This document shows, one piece after another, positions 45,187 to 54,957 of a stretch of DNA of 64,000 bases (positions within the stretch are counted from its first letter, which is position 1; every line of letters starts with the position of its first letter). Made by a program: the position numbers and the translations under genes. The DNA is taken from NCBI RefSeq assembly GCF_008329645.1, contig NZ_CP043474.1:5394001-5458000 (forward strand). The letters are read 5' to 3'. The DNA comes from Mycolicibacterium grossiae (GTDB lineage Bacteria; Actinomycetota; Actinomycetes; Mycobacteriales; Mycobacteriaceae). The notes beneath the pieces are model-generated. The model was not told the origin of the DNA and made no database searches. It saw only the letters and a program-made list of their open reading frames with translations.

Positions 45187-48100
45187 ATGCACGCAGCGAG
45201 GCACCGCAGAATCACCCCCTCGGGCAGACACCGGGCCGACGCGTCGTGCCGACCGGCACTACCTCCGGTCGCGGGGTCGTCGGGCATCGTCGGCCCGGCG
45301 CGCTACGTGGGCCGGATCGGTGCGCTGGCCGTGGCGCTCGGTGTGGGCGCCGCCCTCGCCGTTACCCCCGTCGCGTGGGCCGACGACGGCTCCGATGCGT
45401 CCTCCGGTCCAGCGGGATCCTCCTCGGCGAGTTCGCCGTCGGGTTCGCCGTCGGGGAGTTCGTCGGCCGGCACGTCGACGGACGCGTCGAGCACCGGGTC
45501 TGCGTCGAGCACCGGGTCTGCATCGAGCGCCGGGTCTGCATCGAGCGCGGGGGCCGACCCCACGTCGTCCGCCTCGCCGACGAGCACCGCGCCGACGGCG
45601 ACCGCCGGCCCGTCGACCACGTCCGCGGGCACGGGATCGCCGCGGCCGCCGGTGATGAACGTCGACAGCAGCGGCGGAGCCATCACCTCCGAACACCGGA
45701 CCTCCGACGACACGTCCGCCCCGACGACCGTGTCGCAGCCCGCCCCGACGACCGACTCGCAGTCCGTCTCGCCGGCCGTGTCCCCAGCCGTGTCGCAGCC
45801 TCAGGACGCGCCCGCCGCACCGGCCTCTGCGCCCGCGAAGAACGACGACCCGGCACCCGCGCCGACCGCCCGCCCCGCGGCGCCCGGCGCGGTCGTGCAC
45901 GCCGACACGGTGTCCGTCGGGTCGACCGACGCCACCGCAGTCGCCCCTCCCCCGGCAGCGGCCGTCGTCTCCGTGCCGGCCGCATCGCTCGACGCGACGG
46001 CCGGCAGCGTGGCTTCGGAGCCGGAATCTGCTGCACTGCAGCAGGAGTCGACCGTGGTGTCGGTCCTCGCGGCGGCCGTCGCGCCCTTCGTCCTGCCCGG
46101 TCCGGCGACGCCGGCCGCATCGCCCCTGCTGTGGGCGGTACTCGCCTGGACGCGGCGTGAAGCCGAGGTCGACGGCTCGAGTGAGACGCTGCGGACCACC
46201 GCCGCCGCGGCGCCGGCGGACTTCGAGGTCGAGGAGGACCAGCCGCTCTTCGGGAACGTGCTGGACCTCCATCCCGACGTCACGCCGGGCACCGTCACCG
46301 TCGGCGACGGCACCGCGCCGGCGCATGGCACGCTCACCCTCGACGGCAGCGGGAACTTCGTCTACACCCCCGACCAGGACTTCTCCGGCGATGACCAATT
46401 CGGCTACACGCTGACCGATTTCGACGGCGTCGTCGTCACCGCGACGGCACGCATCACCGTCACCCCGGCACCCGATGTCCCGGTCGGCTCCGACGCCGAC
46501 GTACGCACCGACGAGGACACTCCGATCACCTCGACGCTTCCCGCCGCCGGCGACGTCGATGGTGACGAACTCGTCTACGCCGTCGCGCAATCGCCGCAGT
46601 CCGGCACCGTCGTGGTCGCGGCCGACGGCGCGTACACCTACACCCCCGCGCCCAACTTCTACGGAGTCGACTCCTTCGGCTACACCGTCAGCGACGGCAC
46701 GTTCACCGTGGGCTACGTCGTCACGGTGACGGTCGCACCGGTCGACGACGCCCCCGTCGCCCTCGACGACAGCGTCTCCGGCCCCGAGGATTCCGAATTC
46801 ACGGGGGTCGTCCCGGTCACCGAGGTCGACGGCGACGTCCTGACCTACGGCATCGATCGCGGTCCGCAGCACGGCACCGTGACCCTCGGCGCCGACGGCC
46901 GTTACGTCTACACGCCGGCCGCCGACTTCCACGGGGCGGACTCCTTCACCTACACCGTCACCGACGGCACGACGGCCCCGAGCACCGGCACCATCGCCTT
47001 CACCGTGACACCGGTGAACGACCCGCCGCGCAGCGAGCACCTCGACGTCAGCACCGCCGAGGACACCCCGTACGACGGCGTCCTGCCCACCAGCGACCCC
47101 GACGGCGACCCGCTCACCTACGACCTCTTCGGCACACCGGTGCACGGCACCGTGATCATCCGGCCGGACGGGTCCTTCACCTACCGCCCCGACGCGAACT
47201 ACAACGGGGCCGACGAGTTCACCTACCACGTCATGGACGGCACGACCTACGGGCAGTACGTCGTCAGGATCACGGTGACCGCCGTCAACGACGTCCCCGT
47301 GACCACGCCCGCGGCGTTCACCACCGGACCCGGCGTCGCCGTGACCGACACGGTCGCCTGGCACGCCTCCGACGTCGACGTCGCCGACGAACTCACCTTC
47401 ACCGCCGCAGCACCGACAGCGGGCACGGTGACGATGGGTGCGGACGGCCAGTTCACCTACACCCCACGTCCCGGCTTCTCCGGCACGGACACCTTCGTCT
47501 TCACGGTCACCGACACCGCGGGCGCCACCGCGACGGGCGTCGTGTCCGTGACGGTCGCCAACCAGCAGCCGGTCGCCTACGACGACGGGTACCAGGTGAC
47601 GCCAGGTGCCACGTTGACCGTCGACGCCGCCCACGGACTGCTCGCCAACGACGTCGATCCCGGCGACCCGCTCACCGTGACGTCGGTGACCCAGCCGACC
47701 CACGGCACCGTGACCGTCGCCGGCGACGGTTCCTTCACCTACACGCCTACAGCGGGTTTCAGCGGCGACGACTGGTTCAGCTACACGATCACCGATTCGG
47801 CCGGCGCCACCGCAACGGCGACCGTCTTCTTCGGTGTCGCCCCGGCGTCGAATCTCCCGCCGATCGCCCCGGACTGGACGTTGACCACCGAAGCCGACGT
47901 CGACGTCACCTTCGATCCGCTCGCCGGCGTCACCGATCCCAATGGCGACGTCCTGTGGGTCCGCGACGGGGAGCAACCCGCCCACGGCTTCGTCCAGCAG
48001 TACACCAACGGCACCATCGCCTACGTTCCGGACGGCACGTTCGTGGGCACCGACGGCTTCACCTACGAAGTGCACGACGGCACCAACGTCGTCACCGTCA

Positions 48101-49119
48101 GGGTCACCGTCATCACGAGCCCGTCCACCGCGCCGGTCGCCACCGGCGACGAGGTGAGCATGCCCGAGGGCGGCACGGTGACGATCGACCCGCTGGCCAA
48201 CGACACCTTCATCGGGACGCCCACCGTCGAGCTGATCAGCACGGCCCAGTACGGGACGGTGACCGTCGACGCGGCGACCGGGAAGCTCACCTACGTCGCG
48301 ACCGCCGGCACCAACGCCCTGGGCGACTCCTTCGCCTACCAGATCACCGACGAACGCGGCCGCTGGAGCGTCGCGTCGGTCGACATCACCTTCACCGCGG
48401 GGAACCGCCCGCCGGTAGCGACCGACGACGTCGCCGCCACGCCGATCGGCACGCCGGTGTCCATCGACGTGCTCGCCAACGACTACGACCGCGACGGCAC
48501 GACGCTGACCGTCTCGGTGGTGTCGCAGCCGGAGTTCGGCGGAACGGCGATCGCGCGCAAGGACGGCACGATCGACTTCACCCCGACCAAGGGGTACGTC
48601 GGCATGGCGTCCTTCAGCTACGAGGTGACCGACGAATCGGGCGCCGTCGCGCGGGCCACCGTCACCGTGACCGTCTACGACCCGACCCCGCCGGACGCGC
48701 CGGTCAAGTCGTACACCGTAGGCAAGGGCCGGACGCTGACCGTCTCGCTCGGCGACGGCGTGCTGGCGGGCTCGGGATACCAGGGGTGGCTCACCGGACT
48801 CGAGACCGGGCCGGCACACGGCGTGCTGCGCCTCGCCGAGGACGGCTCGTTCACCTACACCCCGCGGGAGGGCTTCGTGGGCACCGACTCGTTCGTCTTC
48901 TACGTCCACACCAGAGAACAGGGCGACGGGCCGTTCACCGCGACCATCACCGTGACCGAGGACGGCCCCGGGACACCGCCGAACGACGCAGTCGCCGTGG
49001 CTCTTTCGTCGTCGGACACCGCCTACGGCACCTGCGGCGGCGACTGGTTCGCCGGGCGGGACGACCCGGCGAGCACGTGGCCGACGTGCCTGTTCCTCGG
49101 TCGGCCCGAGGACGTCTAA
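45187..49119 (+). CDS. Large exported protein with ten cadherin-like (tandem-95/Big_9) repeats
   Basis: A 1310-residue surface or secreted protein. The N-terminus has RYVGRIGALAVALGVG at 39-54, cleaved near AWA-DD at 65; similar signal sequences occur on other mycobacterial surface proteins. Residues 66-340 are Ser/Ala/Pro-rich. Ten repeats from about 345 to 1255 carry the pattern G-F-Y-P-F-G-D-F-Y-D; units 1-6 are the most regular. The tail has two cysteines (YGTCGG, WPTCLF). No wall anchor or catalytic domain is seen. Probably adhesion or matrix. The locus lies between dapD and fadD36, where M. tuberculosis, from memory, has PE13-PPE18-EsxK-EsxL. Confidence 0.85.
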   Translation: MHAARHRRITPSGRHRADASCRPALPPVAGSSGIVGPARYVGRIGALAVALGVGAALAVTPVAWADDGSDASSGPAGSSSASSPSGSPSGSSSAGTSTDASSTGSASSTGSASSAGSASSAGADPTSSASPTSTAPTATAGPSTTSAGTGSPRPPVMNVDSSGGAITSEHRTSDDTSAPTTVSQPAPTTDSQSVSPAVSPAVSQPQDAPAAPASAPAKNDDPAPAPTARPAAPGAVVHADTVSVGSTDATAVAPPPAAAVVSVPAASLDATAGSVASEPESAALQQESTVVSVLAAAVAPFVLPGPATPAASPLLWAVLAWTRREAEVDGSSETLRTTAAAAPADFEVEEDQPLFGNVLDLHPDVTPGTVTVGDGTAPAHGTLTLDGSGNFVYTPDQDFSGDDQFGYTLTDFDGVVVTATARITVTPAPDVPVGSDADVRTDEDTPITSTLPAAGDVDGDELVYAVAQSPQSGTVVVAADGAYTYTPAPNFYGVDSFGYTVSDGTFTVGYVVTVTVAPVDDAPVALDDSVSGPEDSEFTGVVPVTEVDGDVLTYGIDRGPQHGTVTLGADGRYVYTPAADFHGADSFTYTVTDGTTAPSTGTIAFTVTPVNDPPRSEHLDVSTAEDTPYDGVLPTSDPDGDPLTYDLFGTPVHGTVIIRPDGSFTYRPDANYNGADEFTYHVMDGTTYGQYVVRITVTAVNDVPVTTPAAFTTGPGVAVTDTVAWHASDVDVADELTFTAAAPTAGTVTMGADGQFTYTPRPGFSGTDTFVFTVTDTAGATATGVVSVTVANQQPVAYDDGYQVTPGATLTVDAAHGLLANDVDPGDPLTVTSVTQPTHGTVTVAGDGSFTYTPTAGFSGDDWFSYTITDSAGATATATVFFGVAPASNLPPIAPDWTLTTEADVDVTFDPLAGVTDPNGDVLWVRDGEQPAHGFVQQYTNGTIAYVPDGTFVGTDGFTYEVHDGTNVVTVRVTVITSPSTAPVATGDEVSMPEGGTVTIDPLANDTFIGTPTVELISTAQYGTVTVDAATGKLTYVATAGTNALGDSFAYQITDERGRWSVASVDITFTAGNRPPVATDDVAATPIGTPVSIDVLANDYDRDGTTLTVSVVSQPEFGGTAIARKDGTIDFTPTKGYVGMASFSYEVTDESGAVARATVTVTVYDPTPPDAPVKSYTVGKGRTLTVSLGDGVLAGSGYQGWLTGLETGPAHGVLRLAEDGSFTYTPREGFVGTDSFVFYVHTREQGDGPFTATITVTEDGPGTPPNDAVAVALSSSDTAYGTCGGDWFAGRDDPASTWPTCLFLGRPEDV

Positions 49120-49460
49120 CCCTTCGCCGCCAGCACGCAGAACTCGTTTCCCTCGGGATCGGCGAGCACCACCCAGGTCTCGTCGCCCTGCCCGACGTCG
49201 GCGTGCCGGGCGCCGAGGGCGAGGAGCCGGTCGACCTCGGCCTGCTGGTCGTCCGGCCGGAAGTCCAGGTGCAGTCGGTTCTTCACCGTCTTCTCCTCCG
49301 GCACGCCCAGGAACAGCCAGTCCGGACCGGCCGGTGCACGCAGCAGGACGTCGCCGTCGTCATCGGTCTCCAGGGGCCAGCCCAGCGCGGTGGACCACCA
49401 CTGCGCCAGACCGCGGACGTCGCGGGCGTCGATGCACAGCGCGGTGAACGTCAGACCCAT
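49116..49460 (-). CDS. VOC family protein, glyoxalase-like
   Basis: A 114-residue single-domain VOC protein. FTALCIDARDVRGLAQWWST at 5-24 and the C-terminal VVLADPEGNEFCVLA, with the usual metal-ligand glutamate, are present. The substrate is unknown. It overlaps the FadD36 gene by 10 nt, so it is probably translated from the same message. It converges with the large exported protein, and their stop regions overlap by 4 nt. Confidence 0.82.
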   Translation of the reverse strand: MGLTFTALCIDARDVRGLAQWWSTALGWPLETDDDGDVLLRAPAGPDWLFLGVPEEKTVKNRLHLDFRPDDQQAEVDRLLALGARHADVGQGDETWVVLADPEGNEFCVLAAKG

Positions 49461-50869
49461 CCCAGCAACTCCTTCTTCATCACCTTGCCCATCGCGTTGC
49501 GCGGCAGGGCATCGACGACGCGCACCTCGCGCGGCCGCTTGTGCGCCGAGAGCCGTTCGGCGACATACGGAATGAGCGCATCCGGATCGGCGTCGCCGAC
49601 GACGAACGCGACGATGCGCTGCCCGAGGTCGGCGTCGGGGGCGCCGATGACGGCCGCCTCCGTCACGCCGGTGTGGCCGAGCAGCACCGTCTCGACCTCG
49701 CCGGCACCCACCCGGTACCCACCGGACTTGATCAGGTCGACCGACTCGCGGCCCACGATGCGGTGCATGCCCGCACCGTCGATCACCGCGACGTCGCCGG
49801 TGCGGTACCAGCCGTCGGCGGTCAGCACCTCCGCGGTGGCGTCCGGGCGGTTCAGATAGCCGACGAAGAGCGTCGGCCCGCGGACCTCGAGCCGCCCGAT
49901 GGTCTCGCCGTCGTGGGCGACCTCGGCGCCGTCGTCGTCGACGAGGCGGCTCGAGATCCCGGCGAGCGGGGTGCCCACCCAGCCCGCGCGGCGCTCGCCG
50001 TCGGCACGGGTGCTCAGCGTGATCAAGGATTCGGTGGAGCCGTACCGCTCGACCGGCGCGTGCCCGGTGAGGCGGACCAACTCGTCGAACACCGGCACCG
50101 GCAGCGGCGCGCTGCCCGAGACCAGCAGCCGCGCCGAGGACAACGCGCGGGCGGCGTCGGGGTCGGCGGCGATCCGCGACCACACGGTGGGAACGCCGAA
50201 GTACAGCGACCCGCCCGCGGCGGCGTACGCCTCCGGCGTCGGCTTGCCGGTGTGCACGAAGCGGTTGCCGATCCGCAGCGAGCCGAGCAGGCCGAGCACC
50301 AGGCCGTGCACGTGGAACAGCGGCAGACCGTGCACCAGGACGTCGGCGGCGGTCCACTGCCACGCCTCGGCGAGAGCGTCGACGTCGGTGGCGATGGCCC
50401 GCCTGCTGATGAGCACGCCCTTCGGGGCGCCGGTGGTTCCGGAGGTGTACATCACCATCGCCGGTGCGTCGGCGGGCGGTTCGGCGTAGCGGTGCCACGA
50501 CCGGGCGTGTAGCCGAACGGGAATGTGCGGCAATCCTTCCGGCTCGCCGGGCAGCTCCCCCAGCCAGGCGCGGGCACCGGAGTCGGCCAGGATGTGCCTG
50601 CGCTCCACGGAGCCGACGTCGTCGGGCACGGGGACGAACGGGACGCCCGCGATGAGGCAGCCCGTCACCGCGAACACCGTCGCCGGGGTGGGAGTCGCCA
50701 GGATCGCGACGCGGTGTGCGGCGCCGATCTGCTGGCCGACGCGCTCGGCCACCGAGGTGGCGCCGCCGACGAGGTCACTGCGGCTGAGAACGGTGCCGGC
50801 GATCCGGACGGCGTCGGCGACGTCGTCTCCGGCGGCGACGGCTGCGGGGTTCAGCGAGGTGAGCAGCAC
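49451..50869 (-). CDS. fadD36: Acyl-CoA synthetase FadD36-type (ANL family)
   Basis: An ATP-dependent acyl-activating enzyme of 472 residues, shorter than the long-chain FadD types. The P-loop YTSGTTGAPKGVLI is near residues 140-153, VERYGSTESL near 273, YRTGDVAVID near 357, and GKVMKKELLGWV at the end contains the catalytic lysine. In M. tuberculosis FadD36 is the counterpart by position. Substrate length is not known. GTG 50869 is used; a TAACCT lies 4 nt upstream, slightly close for a leaderless promoter. Confidence 0.88.
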   Translation of the reverse strand: MLLTSLNPAAVAAGDDVADAVRIAGTVLSRSDLVGGATSVAERVGQQIGAAHRVAILATPTPATVFAVTGCLIAGVPFVPVPDDVGSVERRHILADSGARAWLGELPGEPEGLPHIPVRLHARSWHRYAEPPADAPAMVMYTSGTTGAPKGVLISRRAIATDVDALAEAWQWTAADVLVHGLPLFHVHGLVLGLLGSLRIGNRFVHTGKPTPEAYAAAGGSLYFGVPTVWSRIAADPDAARALSSARLLVSGSAPLPVPVFDELVRLTGHAPVERYGSTESLITLSTRADGERRAGWVGTPLAGISSRLVDDDGAEVAHDGETIGRLEVRGPTLFVGYLNRPDATAEVLTADGWYRTGDVAVIDGAGMHRIVGRESVDLIKSGGYRVGAGEVETVLLGHTGVTEAAVIGAPDADLGQRIVAFVVGDADPDALIPYVAERLSAHKRPREVRVVDALPRNAMGKVMKKELLGWV

Positions 50870-50916
50870 ACGGGCAGGTTACCGCCGGCCCGCAGGACGG
50901 ATCGACCCCCGGACGC

Positions 50917-50922
50917 GATACT
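50917..50922 (+). promoter_or_regulatory. Leaderless -10 for the NUDIX gene
   Basis: GATACT lies 7 nt before GTG 50930, with no ribosome-binding site. It drives the NUDIX and GH114-like pair and is divergent from fadD36. Confidence 0.4.
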
Positions 50923-50929
50923 GATCGGC

Positions 50930-51487
50930 GTGGATCCCATCGAGCGCGTCGCGTCCCGCGAGGTCTATCGCAATCCGTGGATGGTGCTGCGCGAGGACGA
51001 CGTGCGCCGCCTCGACGGCTCGCTCGGCATCTACGGCGTGGTGCAGAAGCCGACGTACGCGCTGGTGATCGCCACCGACGGCGAGCGCTACCGGCTCGTC
51101 GAGCAGTTCCGCTACCCGATCGGCCTGCGGCGCTGGGAGTTCCCGCAGGGCACCGCGCCGGGGTCGCTCGACGGTGCCGAGCCGCCCGCCGCCGAACTCG
51201 CCGCCCAGGAGTTGCGCGAGGAGACCGGGCTGCGCGCCGGCTCGATGCGGCGGCTCGGCCAGCTCGACGTCGCGCCCGGGATGAGCAGCCAGCGCGGGTG
51301 GGTGTGGCTGGCCACCGATCTCACCGAGGGCGCGCACGAGCGCGAACACGAGGAGCAGGACATGCGCAGCGCCTGGTTCACCGCCGAACGGATCGAGGAG
51401 ATGATGCGCTCGGGCGAAATCACCGACGCGCAGACGCTCGCGGCGTGGACGCTGCTCCGGCTCGCGGGTCCCGACGCGGCCCGGTGA
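50930..51487 (+). CDS. NUDIX hydrolase (ADP-ribose pyrophosphatase-like)
   Basis: A 185-residue hydrolase. The NUDIX box is at about 85-107, with GAEPPAAELAAQELREETGL; the usual REUxEExGU has Gln in place of the first Arg. The preceding GLRRWEFPQGTAPGS block is typical of the ADP-ribose/ADP-sugar pyrophosphatase group. GTG 50930 has a leaderless -10. The stop overlaps the following gene by 4 nt, so the two are coupled although no functional link is known. Confidence 0.85.
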   Translation: MDPIERVASREVYRNPWMVLREDDVRRLDGSLGIYGVVQKPTYALVIATDGERYRLVEQFRYPIGLRRWEFPQGTAPGSLDGAEPPAAELAAQELREETGLRAGSMRRLGQLDVAPGMSSQRGWVWLATDLTEGAHEREHEEQDMRSAWFTAERIEEMMRSGEITDAQTLAAWTLLRLAGPDAAR

Positions 51488-52338
51488 ACCGGGCGGCCCG
51501 TCCTCCGGCGGCGCTGCTGGCGGCGGCGCTGCTGGCGGCGTCGGCCGTCGCAGGTTGCGCCGCTGAACCGGGCCCCGACACCGGCCGCGACGGCACCGTG
51601 CGGTTGCCGCCGGAGCGCGGCGCCTTCGACTACCAACTGGGCGGACCGGACGACGTCCCCGGGCTGGCCGTGGTGGTCCGCGACGCCACCGCGTCACCGC
51701 TGCCGGGCGCCTACAACGTGTGCTACGTCAACGGCTTTCAGACCCAGCCCGGGTCCGGCGGGAGCTGGCTCGCCGAGCGGCCCTCGGCGGTGCTGCACGA
51801 CCGCGCCGGCCGGCCCGTCGTCGACCCGGACTGGCCCGACGAGTACGTCCTGGACCCCTCGACCGCCGCGCAGCGCACCCTCATCCTCGACGCGATGACA
51901 CCCGTCGTGACGGCCTGCGCGGACGCCGGCTACGACGCGGTCGAATACGACAACCTGGACACCTTCACCCGGTTCACCGGGGCGGACGACGGGCGGATCG
52001 ATCCGGCGGGGGCGATGGACCTCGCCCGCGCCTACGTCACGCTGGCGCACCGACTCAGGCTCGCCGCGGGACAGAAGAACGCGGCGGAGGTCGCGGGCGA
52101 CGGTCGTGACGCCGGCTTCGACTTCGCCGTCGCCGAGGAGTGCGCGGCGTTCGACGAGTGCGGCGCCTACGCCGACCACTACGGGCCGCACGTGCTGCGC
52201 ATCGAGTACGTCGACGCGCTGCCGCGACCGTTCGCGGACGTGTGCGCGGACGCCGGACGCGCGCCGCTGGTGATCCTGCGCGACCGCGGGCTGGTCCCGC
52301 GCGGCACGGCCGGGCACGTGTACCGGCAGTGCCCCTGA
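51484..52338 (+). CDS. Lipoprotein, GH114-like endo-alpha-1,4-polygalactosaminidase family
   Basis: A 284-residue lipoprotein. A signal peptide with lipobox AVAGC (lipidated C near 24) is followed by a TIM-barrel domain of the GH114 type, with NVCYVNGFQTQPGS near 79-92, GYDAVEYDNLDTF near 152-164 (the usual acidic pair) and AVAEECAAFDEC further on. The family cleaves galactosaminogalactan or related polymers in fungi; bacterial substrates are unknown. Two additional paired cysteines suggest disulfides. GTG overlaps the NUDIX stop (GTGA). I recall no M. tuberculosis counterpart. Confidence 0.75.
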   Translation: MNRAARPPAALLAAALLAASAVAGCAAEPGPDTGRDGTVRLPPERGAFDYQLGGPDDVPGLAVVVRDATASPLPGAYNVCYVNGFQTQPGSGGSWLAERPSAVLHDRAGRPVVDPDWPDEYVLDPSTAAQRTLILDAMTPVVTACADAGYDAVEYDNLDTFTRFTGADDGRIDPAGAMDLARAYVTLAHRLRLAAGQKNAAEVAGDGRDAGFDFAVAEECAAFDECGAYADHYGPHVLRIEYVDALPRPFADVCADAGRAPLVILRDRGLVPRGTAGHVYRQCP

Positions 52339-52345
52339 ACGCTCG

Positions 52346-53293
52346 TCAGTCGACGAGCGCGCGGAGGAAGAACGTCAGGTTGGCAGGCCGTTCGGCGAGC
52401 CGACGGACGAAGTAGCCGTACCACTGACTGCCGAACGGCACGTACACCCGCACGTGGTGGCCGGCGTCGGCGAGGCGACGCTGCTCGGCGTCGCGGATCC
52501 CGTAGAGCATCTGGTACTCGAACTCGTCGCGGCCGCGCCCGTGACTCAGCGCCGGCACCGCGTCGATGACCTCCGGATCGTGCGAGGCGACCATCGGATA
52601 GCCGTTGCCCGCCATTAGGATTCGCAGGCACCGCAAATAGGAGTCGGTGACCGCGGCGCAATCCCGGTAGGCGACGGACGCCGGTTCGTCGTAGGCGCCC
52701 TTGCACAGCCGGATGCGCGCGCCACTCGCGGCGAACTCCCGGCAGTCACCCTCGGTGCGCCGCAGGTACGCCTGCAGCACGGTGCCGAGGGAGTCGAAGT
52801 CGGCGCGCAGGTCCCGGACGATCGACAGCGTCGAGTCGGTCGTCGTGTGGTCCTCCGCGTCGACGGTGACCCAGGCGCCGACGTCGCGCGCCTTCTGGCA
52901 GATGAGGTGCGCGTTCTCGTAGGCGATCTTCGCGCCGTCCCGCGGCAGAGCCTGGCCCAGCGCCGACAGCTTCACCGACACCTCGAGTGGTCGCGGACCC
53001 TCGACGGTCTCGGTCCGCTCGCCGAAGGCGGTCAGCAGCGCGAGGTAGGCGCGGACGGTGTCGTCGGCCGCCTCGGCGTCGGTCACGTCCTCGCCGAGGT
53101 AGTCGACGGAGACGAAGCGCCGTGTCGCCCGCAGACCATCGACGGACGCCAGGGCGTCGGCCGTCGTCTCGCCGGGGACGAACCGGTGTACGACGTCGCG
53201 GGTGACGGGCAGCGCCTCCGCCGCGTTCCGCAGGCGGGTCGACCTGCCGGCGGCCAGGATCGCCGGCCGTGCCACGCGCGTGAAGACGCTCAC
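52346..53293 (-). CDS. prodh: Proline dehydrogenase (monofunctional)
   Basis: Oxidises proline to pyrroline-5-carboxylate with FAD. The 315-residue (beta/alpha)8 protein shows DAEDHTTTDSTLSIVR near 143-158, the RIRLCKGAYDEP segment near 202-213 and EFEYQMLYGIRDAEQRRL near 255-272, with the conserved Tyr and Arg residues of the family. The start is GTG 53293, overlapping the dehydrogenase stop by 4 nt (GTGA). M. tuberculosis carries it as Rv1188. Cotranscribed with pruA and activated by the divergent PruC regulator, by homology. Confidence 0.95.
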   Translation of the reverse strand: MSVFTRVARPAILAAGRSTRLRNAAEALPVTRDVVHRFVPGETTADALASVDGLRATRRFVSVDYLGEDVTDAEAADDTVRAYLALLTAFGERTETVEGPRPLEVSVKLSALGQALPRDGAKIAYENAHLICQKARDVGAWVTVDAEDHTTTDSTLSIVRDLRADFDSLGTVLQAYLRRTEGDCREFAASGARIRLCKGAYDEPASVAYRDCAAVTDSYLRCLRILMAGNGYPMVASHDPEVIDAVPALSHGRGRDEFEYQMLYGIRDAEQRRLADAGHHVRVYVPFGSQWYGYFVRRLAERPANLTFFLRALVD

Positions 53294-54921
53294 CGGTCGG
53301 CCTCCATGTGCGGGTACCGGTGGTCGGTGGCCGGCACGAAGGTCTCCTTGATCGAGCGCGCCGAGGTCCACCGCAGCAGGTTCAGCGCAGAGCCGGCCTT
53401 GTCGTTGGTGCCCGAGGCACGCGACCCGCCGAACGGCTGCTGACCCACCACGGCACCGGTCGGCTTGTCGTTGACGTAGAAGTTGCCCGCGGCGTGCCGC
53501 AACCGGTGCTGCGCGGTCAGGATGGCGGCGCGGTCGTCGGCGATCACCGCACCGGTCAGGCCGTAGGCCGCGCCGGCGTCGACGAGGTCGAGGACGTCGG
53601 GGAAGGCGTCGTCGTCGAAGACGTGCACGGCGAGGATCGGCCCGAAGTACTCGGTGGTGAACGCCTCGTCGGTGGGGTCGTCGGACAGCAGCACCGTGGG
53701 CCGGACGAAATACCCCTGCGCGTCGTCGTAGGACCCGCCGACCGCGACCGTCACATGGGCGCTCTTGGCCCGCTCGATGGCGGCGACGCAGCGGTCGTAG
53801 GCGCGGCGGTCGATCACCGCGCCGCCATAGTTCGTCAGGTCGGCCACGTCCCCGTACGCGAGAGCGTCGGTGGCGCCGAGGAAGTCGTCGCCCATGCGCG
53901 CCCACACCGAGCGCGGAATGAAGGCCCGCGAGGCGGCCGAGCACTTCTGCCCCTGGTAGTCGAAGGCACCACGGATCAGCGCCGTCCGCAGCACGTCCGG
54001 GTGCGCGCTGGCGTGCGCCAGCACGAAGTCCTTGCCGCCGGTCTCCCCCACCAGCCGCGGGTAGGTGCGGTAGCGGTCGATGCGGCTGCCGACCTCGCGC
54101 CAGAAGTGCTGGAAGGTCCGCGTGGAGCCGGTGAAGTGGATCCCGGCGAGGCGCGGGTCGGCGAGCACCACGTCCGACACCGCGTGTCCGTCGCCCGCGA
54201 CGAGGTTGATCACGCCGGGCGGTAGGCCCGCGGCCTCGAGCAGCTGCATGGTGAGGTACGCCGAGAGCGTCTGCGTCGGTGAGGGTTTCCACACCACGGT
54301 GTTGCCCATCAACGCGGGCGCGGTGGGCAGGTTTCCGGCGATGGCGGTGAAGTTGAACGGGGTCACGGCGTAGACGAAGCCCTCGAGCGGGCGGTAGTCG
54401 GTGCGATTCCACACCCCCGGTGCACTCACCGGCTGCTGGGCGAGGATGCGGCGCGCGAAGGCGACGTTGAACCGCCAGAAGTCGACCAGCTCGCACGGCG
54501 CGTCGATCTCGGCCTGGTAGGCCGACTTCGACTGCCCGAGCATGGTGGCGGCGGCGATCCGCTCCCGCCAGGGTCCGGCGAGCAGGTCCGCAGCCCGCAG
54601 GAAGACCGCGGCGCGCTCGTCGAACGGCGTGTCCTCCCACGCGGCCTTCGCGGCGATGGCGGCGTCCACCGCCGCCGTGGCCTCCTCGGTGCCCGCGTTG
54701 GTGAGCGTGCCCAGCACGGCGGCGTGCCGGTGCGGCTGCACGACGTCGATGCGTGCGCCGCCGCCCATGACGTGCCGCCCGCCGATGACGTGCGGCAAAT
54801 CGAGGCGGTCGCCGGACAGCGCCGTCAGCGCCGCGGTGAGCCTGGCCCGCTCGGGGCTGCCGGGAACATGGTCATTCACCGGCTCGTTGGCCGGTAGCGG
54901 TACGTCGGTGATCGCGTCCAT
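53290..54921 (-). CDS. pruA: 1-pyrroline-5-carboxylate dehydrogenase
   Basis: Converts pyrroline-5-carboxylate (as glutamate semialdehyde) to glutamate with NAD+. The 543-residue aldehyde dehydrogenase has LVGETGGKDFVLAHASAH and the catalytic cysteine in YQGQKCSAASRA near 326. The N-terminal domain carries a substrate-binding segment around 160-180. Length equals the M. tuberculosis RocA. Start ATG 54921 is preferred because no good earlier start has homology. Divergent from pruC. Confidence 0.96.
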   Translation of the reverse strand: MDAITDVPLPANEPVNDHVPGSPERARLTAALTALSGDRLDLPHVIGGRHVMGGGARIDVVQPHRHAAVLGTLTNAGTEEATAAVDAAIAAKAAWEDTPFDERAAVFLRAADLLAGPWRERIAAATMLGQSKSAYQAEIDAPCELVDFWRFNVAFARRILAQQPVSAPGVWNRTDYRPLEGFVYAVTPFNFTAIAGNLPTAPALMGNTVVWKPSPTQTLSAYLTMQLLEAAGLPPGVINLVAGDGHAVSDVVLADPRLAGIHFTGSTRTFQHFWREVGSRIDRYRTYPRLVGETGGKDFVLAHASAHPDVLRTALIRGAFDYQGQKCSAASRAFIPRSVWARMGDDFLGATDALAYGDVADLTNYGGAVIDRRAYDRCVAAIERAKSAHVTVAVGGSYDDAQGYFVRPTVLLSDDPTDEAFTTEYFGPILAVHVFDDDAFPDVLDLVDAGAAYGLTGAVIADDRAAILTAQHRLRHAAGNFYVNDKPTGAVVGQQPFGGSRASGTNDKAGSALNLLRWTSARSIKETFVPATDHRYPHMEADR

Positions 54922-54957
54922 GCCGATCAGGATCGCGCGACGGACCCGGCGGCGCCT

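Noticed and set aside
45259..48909. 1216-codon minus-strand frame opposite the large exported protein
   Set aside because: Composition reflects the repeat gene read backwards; no start context, no family.
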